From positions 62,001 to 126,000 of the forward strand of contig NZ_AYZL01000006.1 in the NCBI RefSeq assembly GCF_001436605.1: DNA of 64,000 nt, written 5' to 3'. Within the stretch, counting starts at the first letter, position 1, and every line of letters starts with the position of its first letter. The stretch comes from Holzapfeliella floricola DSM 23037 = JCM 16512. GTDB taxonomy: Bacteria > Bacillota > Bacilli > Lactobacillales > Lactobacillaceae. The notes under the pieces are model-generated. The model made no database searches, was not told the origin of the DNA, and worked only from the letters and a program-made list of their open reading frames with translations. The position numbers and the translations under genes are program-made. Below, piece after piece: positions 43,270 to 51,431 of the stretch.

Positions 43270-43896
43270 TTCTAAAATTAAATTAGTAACTTCTACTACT
43301 CTTGTTCTAAATGGAAAGTCTTCTGCTAACATTTCAGGTAAAATATTTTCAAAGAAGTACTGCACACTATACAAGTGATTGAATTTTTTGATACTTTGTA
43401 AACTTTCACGGTAAATTTCCATGAAAACTTCTTGTGGATTTCCTTTTTGAATTTCACCAAACGCTTCATATAACAAATCCATCTTATCTGAAATTGATAA
43501 AATTTGACCTTCTAACGTCTCATCTTTACCTTCAGATAATCGTCTACGGTAACGTTCTTGTAATTCTTGTGGAATTTCACTTTTAATAAAACTTTCAGTC
43601 ATTGAATCTTCAACATTCGCAATCAACTCACGCAATTCAGAAGTTGCATATTTAACAGGTGTCTTAATATCGCCAATGAAACGCTCTGTATAATCATGAT
43701 TTAAGGCTTTTTCATAGAGTACGCGCCAATTAATCGTATGACCTGAAATTTCTTCTAAATCGCCCAGCATTTGCGCCATTTGCGTCACTCTAAAAGAGTG
43801 TGTAGAAACAGAGTGTTGTTGGTATTGAAAATACCCCGGTGCTCGATTCAATGTCTCCAAGTTGTTCAATCCTTGTAAGTATGCATGCATTCCCAT
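43267..43896 (-). CDS. YfbR-like HD phosphohydrolase (5'-nucleotidase family)
   Basis: A 209-residue HD-domain protein: HSVSTHSFRVTQMAQML (first His), NHDYTERFIGDI (His-Asp pair) and DKMDLLYEA (distal Asp), the metal set of YfbR-type deoxynucleoside 5'-monophosphatases. Likely acts on nucleotides in the cytosol; the exact substrate is not known. The start MGMHAYLQ was chosen because AGGAGG lies 8 bases upstream. Monocistronic. Confidence 0.87.
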   Translation of the reverse strand: MGMHAYLQGLNNLETLNRAPGYFQYQQHSVSTHSFRVTQMAQMLGDLEEISGHTINWRVLYEKALNHDYTERFIGDIKTPVKYATSELRELIANVEDSMTESFIKSEIPQELQERYRRRLSEGKDETLEGQILSISDKMDLLYEAFGEIQKGNPQEVFMEIYRESLQSIKKFNHLYSVQYFFENILPEMLAEDFPFRTRVVEVTNLILE

Positions 43897-43968
43897 AAAA
43901 TATCCTCCTATTTTTTGATAAATTTTTTCTATGTTATCAAACCTGTTCCATAAACTCAACTTTTGCTT

Positions 43969-44003
43969 AAAAAAAAGCGATGATATCATAAAATATCATC
44001 GCT
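43969..44003 (-). terminator. Intrinsic terminator of the 46-residue gene
   Basis: AGCGATGATAT / ATATCATCGCT arms followed on the minus strand by TTTTTTT. Confidence 0.88.
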
Positions 44004-44008
44004 CTTTA

Positions 44009-44149
44009 TTAGGCGTTATCTTTTCTTGATTTCAAAAAGTTAATAACATCTAAGTTATCTTGTAAACGTTTTTTCAAGTTTGTACTATTTACTGGACGAC
44101 GGTCATTACCTACGCCGACGTGCACGTTTGTTCTTTTGTTGTGTCCCAT
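44009..44149 (-). CDS. Small basic protein (46 residues), unknown
   Basis: A 46-residue basic protein (starts MGHNKRTNVHVGVGNDRR, ends FLKSRKDNA). It has a strong AAGGAGAG ribosome site 5 bases from the ATG and a clean terminator directly after the stop, so it is a real single gene. A mixed basic composition would suit a nucleic-acid- or ribosome-associated protein, but I do not recognise it. Confidence 0.75.
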   Translation of the reverse strand: MGHNKRTNVHVGVGNDRRPVNSTNLKKRLQDNLDVINFLKSRKDNA

Positions 44150-44216
44150 AATATCTCTCCTTATTTTAATCTTTCTAGTCTATAATATAGAAAATCAGGA
44201 ATAAAATCAAGTATAC

Positions 44217-45059
44217 CTAATCTTTTAATGAAAATCCACCATGAACTTCCGAGGCATTGTAAACTAAAACAAAAGCCTTAGGATCAATATCTTCTAAAAT
44301 ACTTAATAAAGCAAAGTAATCATTACTCTCAATAACTACCATAATCATGCGGTTTTCATCACCACTGTGACCACCTGTTACATCAAATATAGTCGTTGTC
44401 GTTCCATAAGCCAAAATAGCTTTTCTTATTTCATTTTCTTTTTCCGTCGACATAATATAAAGCACTTTTTTTCTATCTAGGCCGGTTTCAATGTAATCAA
44501 TAACAGCAGAAGAAATTACTAACGCTATAGTGGCAACTACAAAGCTTTCAAATCCTGTAACAAAAATATTGAAGAACGTTACGACTAAATCGATTACTAA
44601 TAAGGTAATGGGTTCTTTAATTCTAAAATATTTTTTCACAATCATTGGTGGCACTGCTGTTCCACCGCTTGAAGCATTACATCTGTACAATAGGGCTAGC
44701 CCAACTCCAAAAATTGCGCCAGAAGCAATTACACTGACAAACGGATCTTTAACTAACATGATTTCTGGTGTCAAAGCTAATCCAATCGGCAACATTAAAC
44801 TCCCTAGGGCAATATTAATTGTTGTCTTCTTTCCTAGAAACAGATACGACAAGACCAACATCAATAAGTTTAAAACTAAAACCGTCGCGTAAGTAGGAAT
44901 TGAAAATACCGCATCTAGTAAAACTGAAACTCCACTAACACCACCCAATGCGATTTTGTGAGGTGCTGCGAAAAGATTAATACTGATTGCAATGATTTCA
45001 ACACCCACAGCAATCAGGAAAAAACGTATTAGTGTTTTTGTTATTTTATTTTGATTCAC
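44217..45059 (-). CDS. YitT-family membrane protein (DUF161/DUF2179)
   Basis: A 280-residue protein with five to six membrane helices (DUF161 part, about 1-195; LFAAPHKIALGGVSGVSVLLD, SSGGTAVPPMIVKKYF) and a C-terminal DUF2179 soluble domain (about 205-280; TTTIFDVTGGHSGDENRMIMVVI). YitT proteins are common in Firmicutes, with unknown function. It starts at a GTG preceded by AAGGATGG. It is probably co-transcribed with the membrane protein gene at 45084 (gap of about 24 bases). Confidence 0.88.
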   Translation of the reverse strand: MNQNKITKTLIRFFLIAVGVEIIAISINLFAAPHKIALGGVSGVSVLLDAVFSIPTYATVLVLNLLMLVLSYLFLGKKTTINIALGSLMLPIGLALTPEIMLVKDPFVSVIASGAIFGVGLALLYRCNASSGGTAVPPMIVKKYFRIKEPITLLVIDLVVTFFNIFVTGFESFVVATIALVISSAVIDYIETGLDRKKVLYIMSTEKENEIRKAILAYGTTTTIFDVTGGHSGDENRMIMVVIESNDYFALLSILEDIDPKAFVLVYNASEVHGGFSLKD

Positions 45060-45083
45060 TTATTACCATCCTTATTCATATAC

Positions 45084-45983
45084 TTATTCATTTCTGTTTT
45101 CACGTTCTTTTTCTAACATCTCATACTGACGTTGAGAATTTTGTGCAACACGTTCAGCATCTTGATAATTTTGCTTAGCAACTTTAATACGGTTTTGCAA
45201 TTCTTCATCACTAAAACCCGTCATTTCTTTTTGAATTTCAAAGGTTTCTTCATATGATTTTCTAACTGCTTCATAACCAACTTTTGTTGCAGCAACAAGG
45301 CGATTCCCTAAACTCTTAGGTGTTGGCTCAGCTGCAAATTCTTTAACATTTCGAACTAGCGGATAACTAACACGTTTATTCCACATGGTAATTAGTGGAC
45401 CCGCAAAGAAAGCAATAATAATTGTTGCAAATCCCACTGGACCGCCTAAATAAAAAGCGCCTGCCATAAACAATAAATCTTGAATAATACGTGCTACCTT
45501 ATATTTAATATGAAACTTTTTACTCAAAATAGGAGCTACCGCATCATAGGGAGCAACACCAAGTCCTGGGCCCATATACAATGAACTTCCCAAAGTGAAC
45601 AGCAATAATCCTATAATTGCAGCAGCAATTGAAACAAAAGTTGAAGTTAAAATAAAGAAGTTACTAAATGATTCATAAAAGAATTGAATTTCAAAACCTA
45701 CTAAAACCATATTCATTATAGTGCCAAACCCGATTTTTTTACGATCAAGCAATACAATAAATATGAATATAATAAAGTTGAAACCAAGTTGAAAGACACC
45801 CAAATCTACATTTAATTTAGCAGAAAGACCCGTATTTATTGCTGTGAACGGATCCAATCCAACAGAACCTAATCTCAATATTGCAGCTCCTAAAGACAGC
45901 ACTGCTATACCTGCAAATGAAACTAGAGATTGTAATACAAATAGCATGATTTTTCTTGTCAGTTTCGGTCGAGAATTATCCAA
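45084..45983 (-). CDS. YczE/YyaS/YitT-type membrane protein with C-terminal coiled coil
   Basis: A 299-residue protein with five to six membrane helices (about 12-215; LGAAILRLGSVGLDPFTAINTGLS, GSSLYMGPGLGVAPYDAVAP), the pattern of YczE/YitT-like proteins, followed by a charged helical tail (about 220-299, rich in Glu, Lys, Gln and Arg) likely to form a coiled coil. The tail is not part of the usual family and may mediate contact with its partner encoded downstream. Starts at a TTG with AAGGAAG upstream. Confidence 0.8.
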   Translation of the reverse strand: MDNSRPKLTRKIMLFVLQSLVSFAGIAVLSLGAAILRLGSVGLDPFTAINTGLSAKLNVDLGVFQLGFNFIIFIFIVLLDRKKIGFGTIMNMVLVGFEIQFFYESFSNFFILTSTFVSIAAAIIGLLLFTLGSSLYMGPGLGVAPYDAVAPILSKKFHIKYKVARIIQDLLFMAGAFYLGGPVGFATIIIAFFAGPLITMWNKRVSYPLVRNVKEFAAEPTPKSLGNRLVAATKVGYEAVRKSYEETFEIQKEMTGFSDEELQNRIKVAKQNYQDAERVAQNSQRQYEMLEKERENRNE

Positions 45984-46061
45984 AATATCAACTTCCTTTT
46001 TATTAAATCTATTATTATTTTATCATAAATTGCTTAATATTTCTTTTCGTACTGCAAGATA

Positions 46062-46090
46062 CAAAAAAAGCCATGCTCAACGCATGGCTA
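46062..46090 (-). terminator. Intrinsic terminator of the HesB-like gene
   Basis: AGCCATGC / GCATGGCT arms around TCAAC, followed on the minus strand by seven Ts. Confidence 0.85.
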
Positions 46091-46100
46091 GTTAATTATT

Positions 46101-46505
46101 TTAACAAATTTTTGTACCGAACTTTTCCATATCTTTTTTCAACTGGTCGGCATTAGCGGGTTCAGTGTATTCAACTACTGAAACAGCACCATCTAAAATA
46201 CCGCTATCATCACGTAAAACTAACGCTGCATTTTTATATTCTAAGACCAGTCCATTACCTAAGAAGGCTTCTTCTTCTTTTGACATAGTCAAATCTAAAT
46301 CAAAATTATTTTCGATAACATTTTGATAGTCATCATCTGGTTGATTACTAAACACAAACTGAAACTTATTTCCTATGGCGCAAGAACCACCCATTTTTGA
46401 AAACTTGCTAGAACCATCATCTAATGCCAAGAAAACGTGTCTCTTATCTGATGGTAATTTATCTTTCAAGAAATCTTTTGCTGTATCCTTAATAACTAAT
46501 TTCAT
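46101..46505 (-). CDS. HesB-like iron-sulfur biosynthesis-family protein
   Basis: A 134-residue HesB/IscA-fold protein of the lactic-acid-bacterial type: MKLVIKDTAKDFLKDKL, VFLALDDGSSKFSKMGGSC, GNGLVLEYKNAALVLRDDSGILDGAVSVVEYT. It lacks the C-terminal CGCG pair of true A-type carriers; only two Cys are seen (about residues 38 and 134), so a classical carrier role is doubtful. Starts at MKLVIKD with GTGAGGCG upstream. Divergent from the amino acid permease gene. Confidence 0.8.
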   Translation of the reverse strand: MKLVIKDTAKDFLKDKLPSDKRHVFLALDDGSSKFSKMGGSCAIGNKFQFVFSNQPDDDYQNVIENNFDLDLTMSKEEEAFLGNGLVLEYKNAALVLRDDSGILDGAVSVVEYTEPANADQLKKDMEKFGTKIC

Positions 46506-46691
46506 AATTAGCGCCTCACTTTCACAAATATAAGTTGTGTACAACCTTTACATAAGTAATACTAACGGATTGTGTCCTTAAATACAAGCTTTTTTTGCTT
46601 ATTTTTATTACTTTTTGTAATTGAACATTGTCGGCATTTTTGTTTTCATGTAAAATGAATGAATAAAATATAGTAAGTAGGTGTACGGAAC

Positions 46692-48047
46692 TTGGAAAGA
46701 AAATTATCACATCGTCATATGCAGATGATTGCGCTTGGCGGTACAATTGGGGTAGGTTTATTCATGGGAGCCAAATCAACCATTGGTTGGACTGGACCAT
46801 CTGTTTTAATCGCTTACGCCATTGCCGGATTATTCTTGTACTTAATTATGAGAGCCTTGGGTGAAATGTTATACGTTGACCCTTCTACAGGTTCATTTTC
46901 AAAATTTGCTTCTGAATATATTCATCCTGTATTTGGGTATTTAACCGCTTGGAGTAATATTTTTCAATTTATTGTTGTTGGAATGAGTGAGGTTATTGCC
47001 ATTGGTGAGTATATGGAGTTTTGGTTCCCGGGATTACCTGTTTGGGTTCCTGGTGTAATCGCTATTGCACTTCTAATGATTGCAAACTTAATCTCCGTTA
47101 AAATGTTTGGTGAGTTAGAGTTTTGGTTCTCACTAATTAAGGTTGTCACCATCGTCTTAATGATTATCGTTGGTTTAATCTTTATCTTCTTTGGTCTTGC
47201 AGGTCATCCTGCGACAGGATTAAGTAACCTTTGGGCACACGGTGGATTTTTCACTGGTGGATTCAACGGATTTATGTTTGCACTAGCCTTGGTGCTTGCT
47301 TCATACCAAGGTATCGAGTTAGTTGGGATTACAGCTGGTGAAGCTGAAGACCCACAACCAACTCTTGTGCGTGCTATCAAATCAACAGTTAGTCGCATTT
47401 TAATCTTCTACATTGGGGCTATCTTTGTTATTGTTACAATTTACCCATGGAATGGTTTAAACGAAGTTGGTTCACCATTTGTGGCCACATTCGAAAAAGC
47501 AGGTATTACATTTGCAGCAGGGATTATCAACTTTGTTGTTCTAACTGCTGCTTTATCAGGTGCTAACTCTGGTATTTACAGTGCTAGCCGAATGTCATAT
47601 ACGTTAGCTAGTGAAAATCAAATTCCAAAAGTATTTAAAAAGTTGAATAGTCATAATGTTCCTTATATCGGCGTTATCACAATTACATTGGGAATTCTTT
47701 TAGGTGTATTTTTAAGTGTTGTCATTCCACTATTATTCCCGGGCACTAACAACATTTTTGAACTAGTTTATAGTTCAAGTGTATTACCAGGGATGGTTCC
47801 TTGGGTTGTGATTTTAATCAGTCATTTAAGATTTAGAAAACAACATCCTGAACTACTTAAAGACCATCCATTCAAAATGCCTCTATCACCTTACACTAAC
47901 TATGTAACTTTGGCATTCTTAGCAATTACATTAGTTTATATGTTCATCAACCCAGCTACACGTGCATCATTGTTGGTTGGGGTTGCGTTCTTAATTATCA
48001 TGACAATCATCTATTTCATTAGATTCAATGATAAAAAAGCCAACTAA
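46692..48047 (+). CDS. Amino acid permease (AAT/GABA permease type, APC superfamily)
   Basis: A 451-residue permease with 12 helices and the AAT signature: MIALGGTIGVGLFMGAKSTI, IMRALGEMLYVDPSTGSFSKFASEYI, SYQGIELVGITAGEAEDPQ and SGANSGIYSASRM. This group carries GABA, aromatic, serine or D-alanine-type amino acids by proton symport; substrate not decided. Starts at a TTG eight bases after AGGTG; no ATG fits. Ends at a strong terminator shared with mutY. Confidence 0.92.
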   Translation: MERKLSHRHMQMIALGGTIGVGLFMGAKSTIGWTGPSVLIAYAIAGLFLYLIMRALGEMLYVDPSTGSFSKFASEYIHPVFGYLTAWSNIFQFIVVGMSEVIAIGEYMEFWFPGLPVWVPGVIAIALLMIANLISVKMFGELEFWFSLIKVVTIVLMIIVGLIFIFFGLAGHPATGLSNLWAHGGFFTGGFNGFMFALALVLASYQGIELVGITAGEAEDPQPTLVRAIKSTVSRILIFYIGAIFVIVTIYPWNGLNEVGSPFVATFEKAGITFAAGIINFVVLTAALSGANSGIYSASRMSYTLASENQIPKVFKKLNSHNVPYIGVITITLGILLGVFLSVVIPLLFPGTNNIFELVYSSSVLPGMVPWVVILISHLRFRKQHPELLKDHPFKMPLSPYTNYVTLAFLAITLVYMFINPATRASLLVGVAFLIIMTIIYFIRFNDKKAN

Positions 48048-48076
48048 AAAAGACTACTCAAATGAGTAGTCTTTTT
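48046..48076. terminator. Bidirectional intrinsic terminator
   Basis: AAAAGACTACTCA / TGAGTAGTCTTTT palindrome with A/T runs between the permease gene and convergent mutY. Confidence 0.92.
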
Positions 48077-48077
48077 T

Positions 48078-49154
48078 CTATGCTAAAATTTTGTTCATTT
48101 TCTTTTGCAGAGCCGACAAATTAAGATAATCTAGTTCTTCAGATGTAACTTCAATAAAATTGGAATTATCAAAAGCTACTAAATCGGCCACAACAAGGCT
48201 AATCTGCCATTGTTGATGTGTAAACGTATGAATGACTTTTAAATCATCACTCAACTGCGCATTTTTTATCTCTACTGCATAATTGCTTTTAAAATAATTT
48301 TCAAATGACTCAATTTCAGTTAAAGTTTTTTTGACTAAAGGAAACATCAAAAAATTAGCTAAAATACCTGTTTTCGGTCTTTTTTCCATTAAATAACCCT
48401 CAGAAGTCTTTATAATAAAACCGTAATAAGGTATCTTTTGTGGCGGCTTTTTTTTAGTCTTAACTGGGTAATTGAGACAAGTACCATCTTGACCACTAGC
48501 ATCAAACTCATAAACAGGTGATTGTTCAATAAGTGGATTTTTAGCTCGCATGTAGCTTGAACCCAAATCCATAATTGCCTGATTAAAATCTCCAGGTCGA
48601 TTAGGATCAATTATTTTTTTGACAATATCATAAAAGATTGTTTTCGTTTTAGGTTTAGCGATATCGTCTTCAATTTTGAGCAATCGTGCAAAAACTCGAA
48701 ATGCATTACCATCAATAGCCGGCTCTACTTCACCAAAAGAAATTGAGGCAATGGCACACGACGTATAAGGGCCAATACCCTTTAACTTTTCAAGCTCCTT
48801 AGCTGTTTTAGGCCACTGGCCTTTGTAATCGAAAACAATTTGCTGAGCAGCTGCTTGCATGTTACGTGCTCTAGAATAATACCCTAATCCTTGCCATACA
48901 GCCATCAGTTTATCTTCAGGTGCTTGGGCTAAATCAAAAACTGTAGGAAAAGCTTCAATGAACTTTAAATAATAATCAATAACCGTATTCACTTGTGTTT
49001 GTTGCAACATAATTTCACTAATAAACACATGATAAGGATTGGTATCTTTTCGCCAAGGTAAGTCGCGTTTGTTTTCATCGTACCAAGTTAATAGCTTTTT
49101 TCTAAATCGTTTAATTGTATCATCGGACCATTCAATGTAGCTGATAGCAATCAC
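48078..49154 (-). CDS. mutY: A/G-specific adenine glycosylase without iron-sulfur cluster
   Basis: A MutY of about 355 residues: LPWRKDTNPYHVFISEIMLQQTQV (catalytic Glu), LKGIGPYTSCAIASI (helix-hairpin-helix), AIDGNAFRVFARL with the catalytic Asp in the usual DGN, and a C-terminal NUDIX-like domain (from about residue 235). It removes adenine opposite 8-oxoguanine. The four Cys of the [4Fe-4S] site are missing: the region after MRAKNPLIEQSPVYEF has a single Cys. The start is odd: the GTG used here overlaps AAGGAG, while the position expected from spacing is an ATC. It is 6 bases downstream of alsS. Confidence 0.92.
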   Translation of the reverse strand: MIAISYIEWSDDTIKRFRKKLLTWYDENKRDLPWRKDTNPYHVFISEIMLQQTQVNTVIDYYLKFIEAFPTVFDLAQAPEDKLMAVWQGLGYYSRARNMQAAAQQIVFDYKGQWPKTAKELEKLKGIGPYTSCAIASISFGEVEPAIDGNAFRVFARLLKIEDDIAKPKTKTIFYDIVKKIIDPNRPGDFNQAIMDLGSSYMRAKNPLIEQSPVYEFDASGQDGTCLNYPVKTKKKPPQKIPYYGFIIKTSEGYLMEKRPKTGILANFLMFPLVKKTLTEIESFENYFKSNYAVEIKNAQLSDDLKVIHTFTHQQWQISLVVADLVAFDNSNFIEVTSEELDYLNLSALQKKMNKILA

Positions 49155-49160
49155 TCCTTA

Positions 49161-50840
49161 TTAGTTGGTAGTATTTTCAATTAAGCTAGTTTTTAACTGT
49201 ATGTTAGCACTATAATCTACAGGAATCACGATAATAACTGGACCTTGTATCTCGTTTGCTTGGTTTAAGGCTTCGGCTAGTTCTTGTTGCGAATTGACTT
49301 TAATTCCCTCAGCACCAAAAGCCTGAGCATATTTCATATAATCTACAGGTCCAAAATCTACCCCTGAACTTTGATTATACTTGATTTCTTCTTGGAATTT
49401 CACCATATCATACGCATTATCTTCCCAAATCAAATGAATAATATTTGACTGTAGTCGAACTGCGGTTTCTAGCTCTTGTCCGGAGAATAAAAATCCGCCA
49501 TCTCCTGAAACAGAAATAATTTTTTTATCTGGATTCAAAATAGAAGCAGATATTGCCCAGGGCAAAGCGACTCCTAGTGTCTGCATTCCGTTGCTAAATA
49601 ACAACTGACGCGGTTGATAACTCCTAAAATATCTCGCCATCCAAATATAATGACTCCCCACATCAACTGTTACAATATTACTGTCATCAGCAAATTGCTG
49701 CAATGTTTCAACAATCTGAAGCGGATTAAGTAAATCAGGGTTTTTGAATTTAAAATCTGATTCTTCATAATCAAATTGATAGCGCAACTTTTGAATAATC
49801 TGATTTGAAGTTGCTTTTATTTTTAAACCTTCTGGTAATAATTGAGCTAGCTTATTAATTGTGTTAGCTAAATCAGTTTTTATAATCAAACTAGGTTGAT
49901 ACTCATTAGTAATCTCTGGATCAACCGTATCAATGTTGATAATTTCTCGATAACCACTTGAATTCCAGTTACGTGCTTCATATTCAACAGGATCATAGCC
50001 AATTGTAATCACTAAGTCACTTTGCTTTAATACGGTATCACCTATTTGATTTCTAAATAATCCGACACGACCAAAATAATTATGCTCATATTTGTGTGAC
50101 AAAATCCCTGCCGCCTGAAAGGTTTCAACAATTGGAATAGAAAAGCGACTAAGTAATTGATGTAAAGCATCGGTTACGCGCTGTTCAGATGAGCGCATTC
50201 CCGCTAAAATAACTGGAAAATCCGCATTTTTTATCTTACTGATAACTTTTTTTAATGATGCTGTTGTTGCTTCAGCATTTTCATCTGGCAAGTCAAATCG
50301 TTTAATCGCTTCTTTTTCAACTGGTGCCGATAACACATCTTGTGGGATTGAAATAAAACTAGCTCCCGCTTTAGGGGATGTTGCTGCTATATAGGCACTG
50401 ATAAAAACTTCAGAAATATTATCTGCCATTTCAACTTCATAGCTACTTTTAGTTGCTTCTGATAACAATTCTCGGCTAGGAATACTTTGATGTGTCAATC
50501 GTGAGATATCATTTCTTGGCACTTGACCTCCTAATGCAATAACTGGATCACCTTCTGACGTAGCCGTAATTAAACCAGTCGCTAAATTTGATACTCCTGG
50601 TCCTGATGTCACTAGCACCACACCTGGCTTTTCAGTTAACCGACCAATGCCGCTGGCCATAAAAGCAGCATTTTGTTCATGACGAGCCACGATTAACTTC
50701 GGCTTTTTAGAGTCTGGATAATTTTTTAAGTCATTGAATAATTGATCAATTTTTGCACCCGGAATTCCAAAAATATAATCAATTCCTTGATTAATCATGG
50801 TCTGAATTAAAGCATTTGACCCATTTTTTTCTATTTTCAT
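49161..50840 (-). CDS. alsS: Catabolic acetolactate synthase
   Basis: A 559-residue ThDP-dependent synthase: FGIPGAKIDQLFNDL, the catalytic Glu in ARHEQNAAFMASG, GPGVSNLATGLITATSEGDPVIALGGQ and the ThDP-binding GDGGFLFSGQELETAVRL ending in WEDNAYDMV. It condenses two pyruvates to acetolactate, which leads to acetoin and diacetyl. No regulatory subunit (ilvN) and no alsD lie adjacent, which marks it as the catabolic type. AGAGGA precedes the ATG. The promoter overlaps two MarR-type palindromes. Confidence 0.93.
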   Translation of the reverse strand: MKIEKNGSNALIQTMINQGIDYIFGIPGAKIDQLFNDLKNYPDSKKPKLIVARHEQNAAFMASGIGRLTEKPGVVLVTSGPGVSNLATGLITATSEGDPVIALGGQVPRNDISRLTHQSIPSRELLSEATKSSYEVEMADNISEVFISAYIAATSPKAGASFISIPQDVLSAPVEKEAIKRFDLPDENAEATTASLKKVISKIKNADFPVILAGMRSSEQRVTDALHQLLSRFSIPIVETFQAAGILSHKYEHNYFGRVGLFRNQIGDTVLKQSDLVITIGYDPVEYEARNWNSSGYREIINIDTVDPEITNEYQPSLIIKTDLANTINKLAQLLPEGLKIKATSNQIIQKLRYQFDYEESDFKFKNPDLLNPLQIVETLQQFADDSNIVTVDVGSHYIWMARYFRSYQPRQLLFSNGMQTLGVALPWAISASILNPDKKIISVSGDGGFLFSGQELETAVRLQSNIIHLIWEDNAYDMVKFQEEIKYNQSSGVDFGPVDYMKYAQAFGAEGIKVNSQQELAEALNQANEIQGPVIIVIPVDYSANIQLKTSLIENTTN

Positions 50841-50860
50841 TTAAAATCCTCTTATTTTTT

Positions 50861-50880
50861 AATGTTGAGTTGTCTACATA
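50861..50880. promoter_or_regulatory. MarR-type operator, copy 1 (alsS side)
   Basis: AATGTTGAGTTGTCTACATA, an imperfect palindrome matching copy 2 (50894-50913) at 17 of 20 positions. It lies just downstream of the alsS -10 box, 33 bp from copy 2 (centre to centre). Confidence 0.6.
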
Positions 50881-50909
50881 ATCATAAAACCGGTATGTTG
50901 ATTTGTCAA
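50881..50909 (-). promoter_or_regulatory. alsS promoter
   Basis: Minus-strand TTGACA (50904-50909), 17-base spacer and TATGAT (50881-50886): near consensus. Its -35 box is part of operator copy 2. Confidence 0.75.
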
Positions 50910-50913
50910 CATA
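50894..50913. promoter_or_regulatory. MarR-type operator, copy 2
   Basis: TATGTTGATTTGTCAACATA has perfect 8-bp arms around TTTG. It overlaps the alsS -35 box and lies about 20 bases upstream of an extended -10 (TGTTATAGT, 50931-50939) of the divergent marR-type gene. Confidence 0.7.
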
Positions 50914-50979
50914 GAAAAATGTTAGATTCATGTTATAGTTATAGCTGTGCATTAGGCAACTTTAATTGAGGAGATTGAT

Positions 50980-51396
50980 ATGGAAGATTTAGGTAATTTA
51001 TCACAATATGTATCCATACTCGCTAGAAAATATTACAATGATACACATAAACAATGTGCAAAAATAAATCTCAACCCTACAACTGCAAATATTTTATTAA
51101 TAATTTATCAAAATAAAGATATTAATAAAAATCAAATTGCGAAGGTTTTAGGTCAAGACCGTGCGCTAGTCACTCGAGAGGTGAACAAGCTCATCAAAAT
51201 TGACTATATTAATAAAAAAGAAAGTACTGGACGTTCACAAAGTCTTGAACTTTCCGACTTAGGTTGTAGCTTAATTCCTAGCATTTTAGAAATCAGAAAC
51301 AATTGGTGGAAGAAAAACTTATCAATTTTTGATAAAACTGAACAGCAAGCTTTCCTAAAAACAATGCATCATATCATCAATAATTTAGAAGATTAA
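50980..51396 (+). CDS. MarR-family transcriptional regulator (divergent from alsS)
   Basis: A 138-residue MarR protein: winged helix with NKNQIAKVLGQDRALVTREVNKLIKIDYINKKESTGRSQSLELSDLG (about 48-95) and long terminal helices for dimerisation. The ligand is unknown. Its divergent position with shared palindromes suggests it controls alsS and itself. GAGGAG precedes the ATG. Ends in a terminator shared with the carbonic anhydrase gene. Confidence 0.9.
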   Translation: MEDLGNLSQYVSILARKYYNDTHKQCAKINLNPTTANILLIIYQNKDINKNQIAKVLGQDRALVTREVNKLIKIDYINKKESTGRSQSLELSDLGCSLIPSILEIRNNWWKKNLSIFDKTEQQAFLKTMHHIINNLED

Positions 51397-51431
51397 AAAG
51401 AGCCTTTACAAAACGTAGAGGCTCTTTTCTT
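51396..51431. terminator. Bidirectional intrinsic terminator
   Basis: AAAAGAGCCT / AGGCTCTTTT arms with a loop of about 13 bases; between the MarR gene and the convergent carbonic anhydrase gene. Confidence 0.8.
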
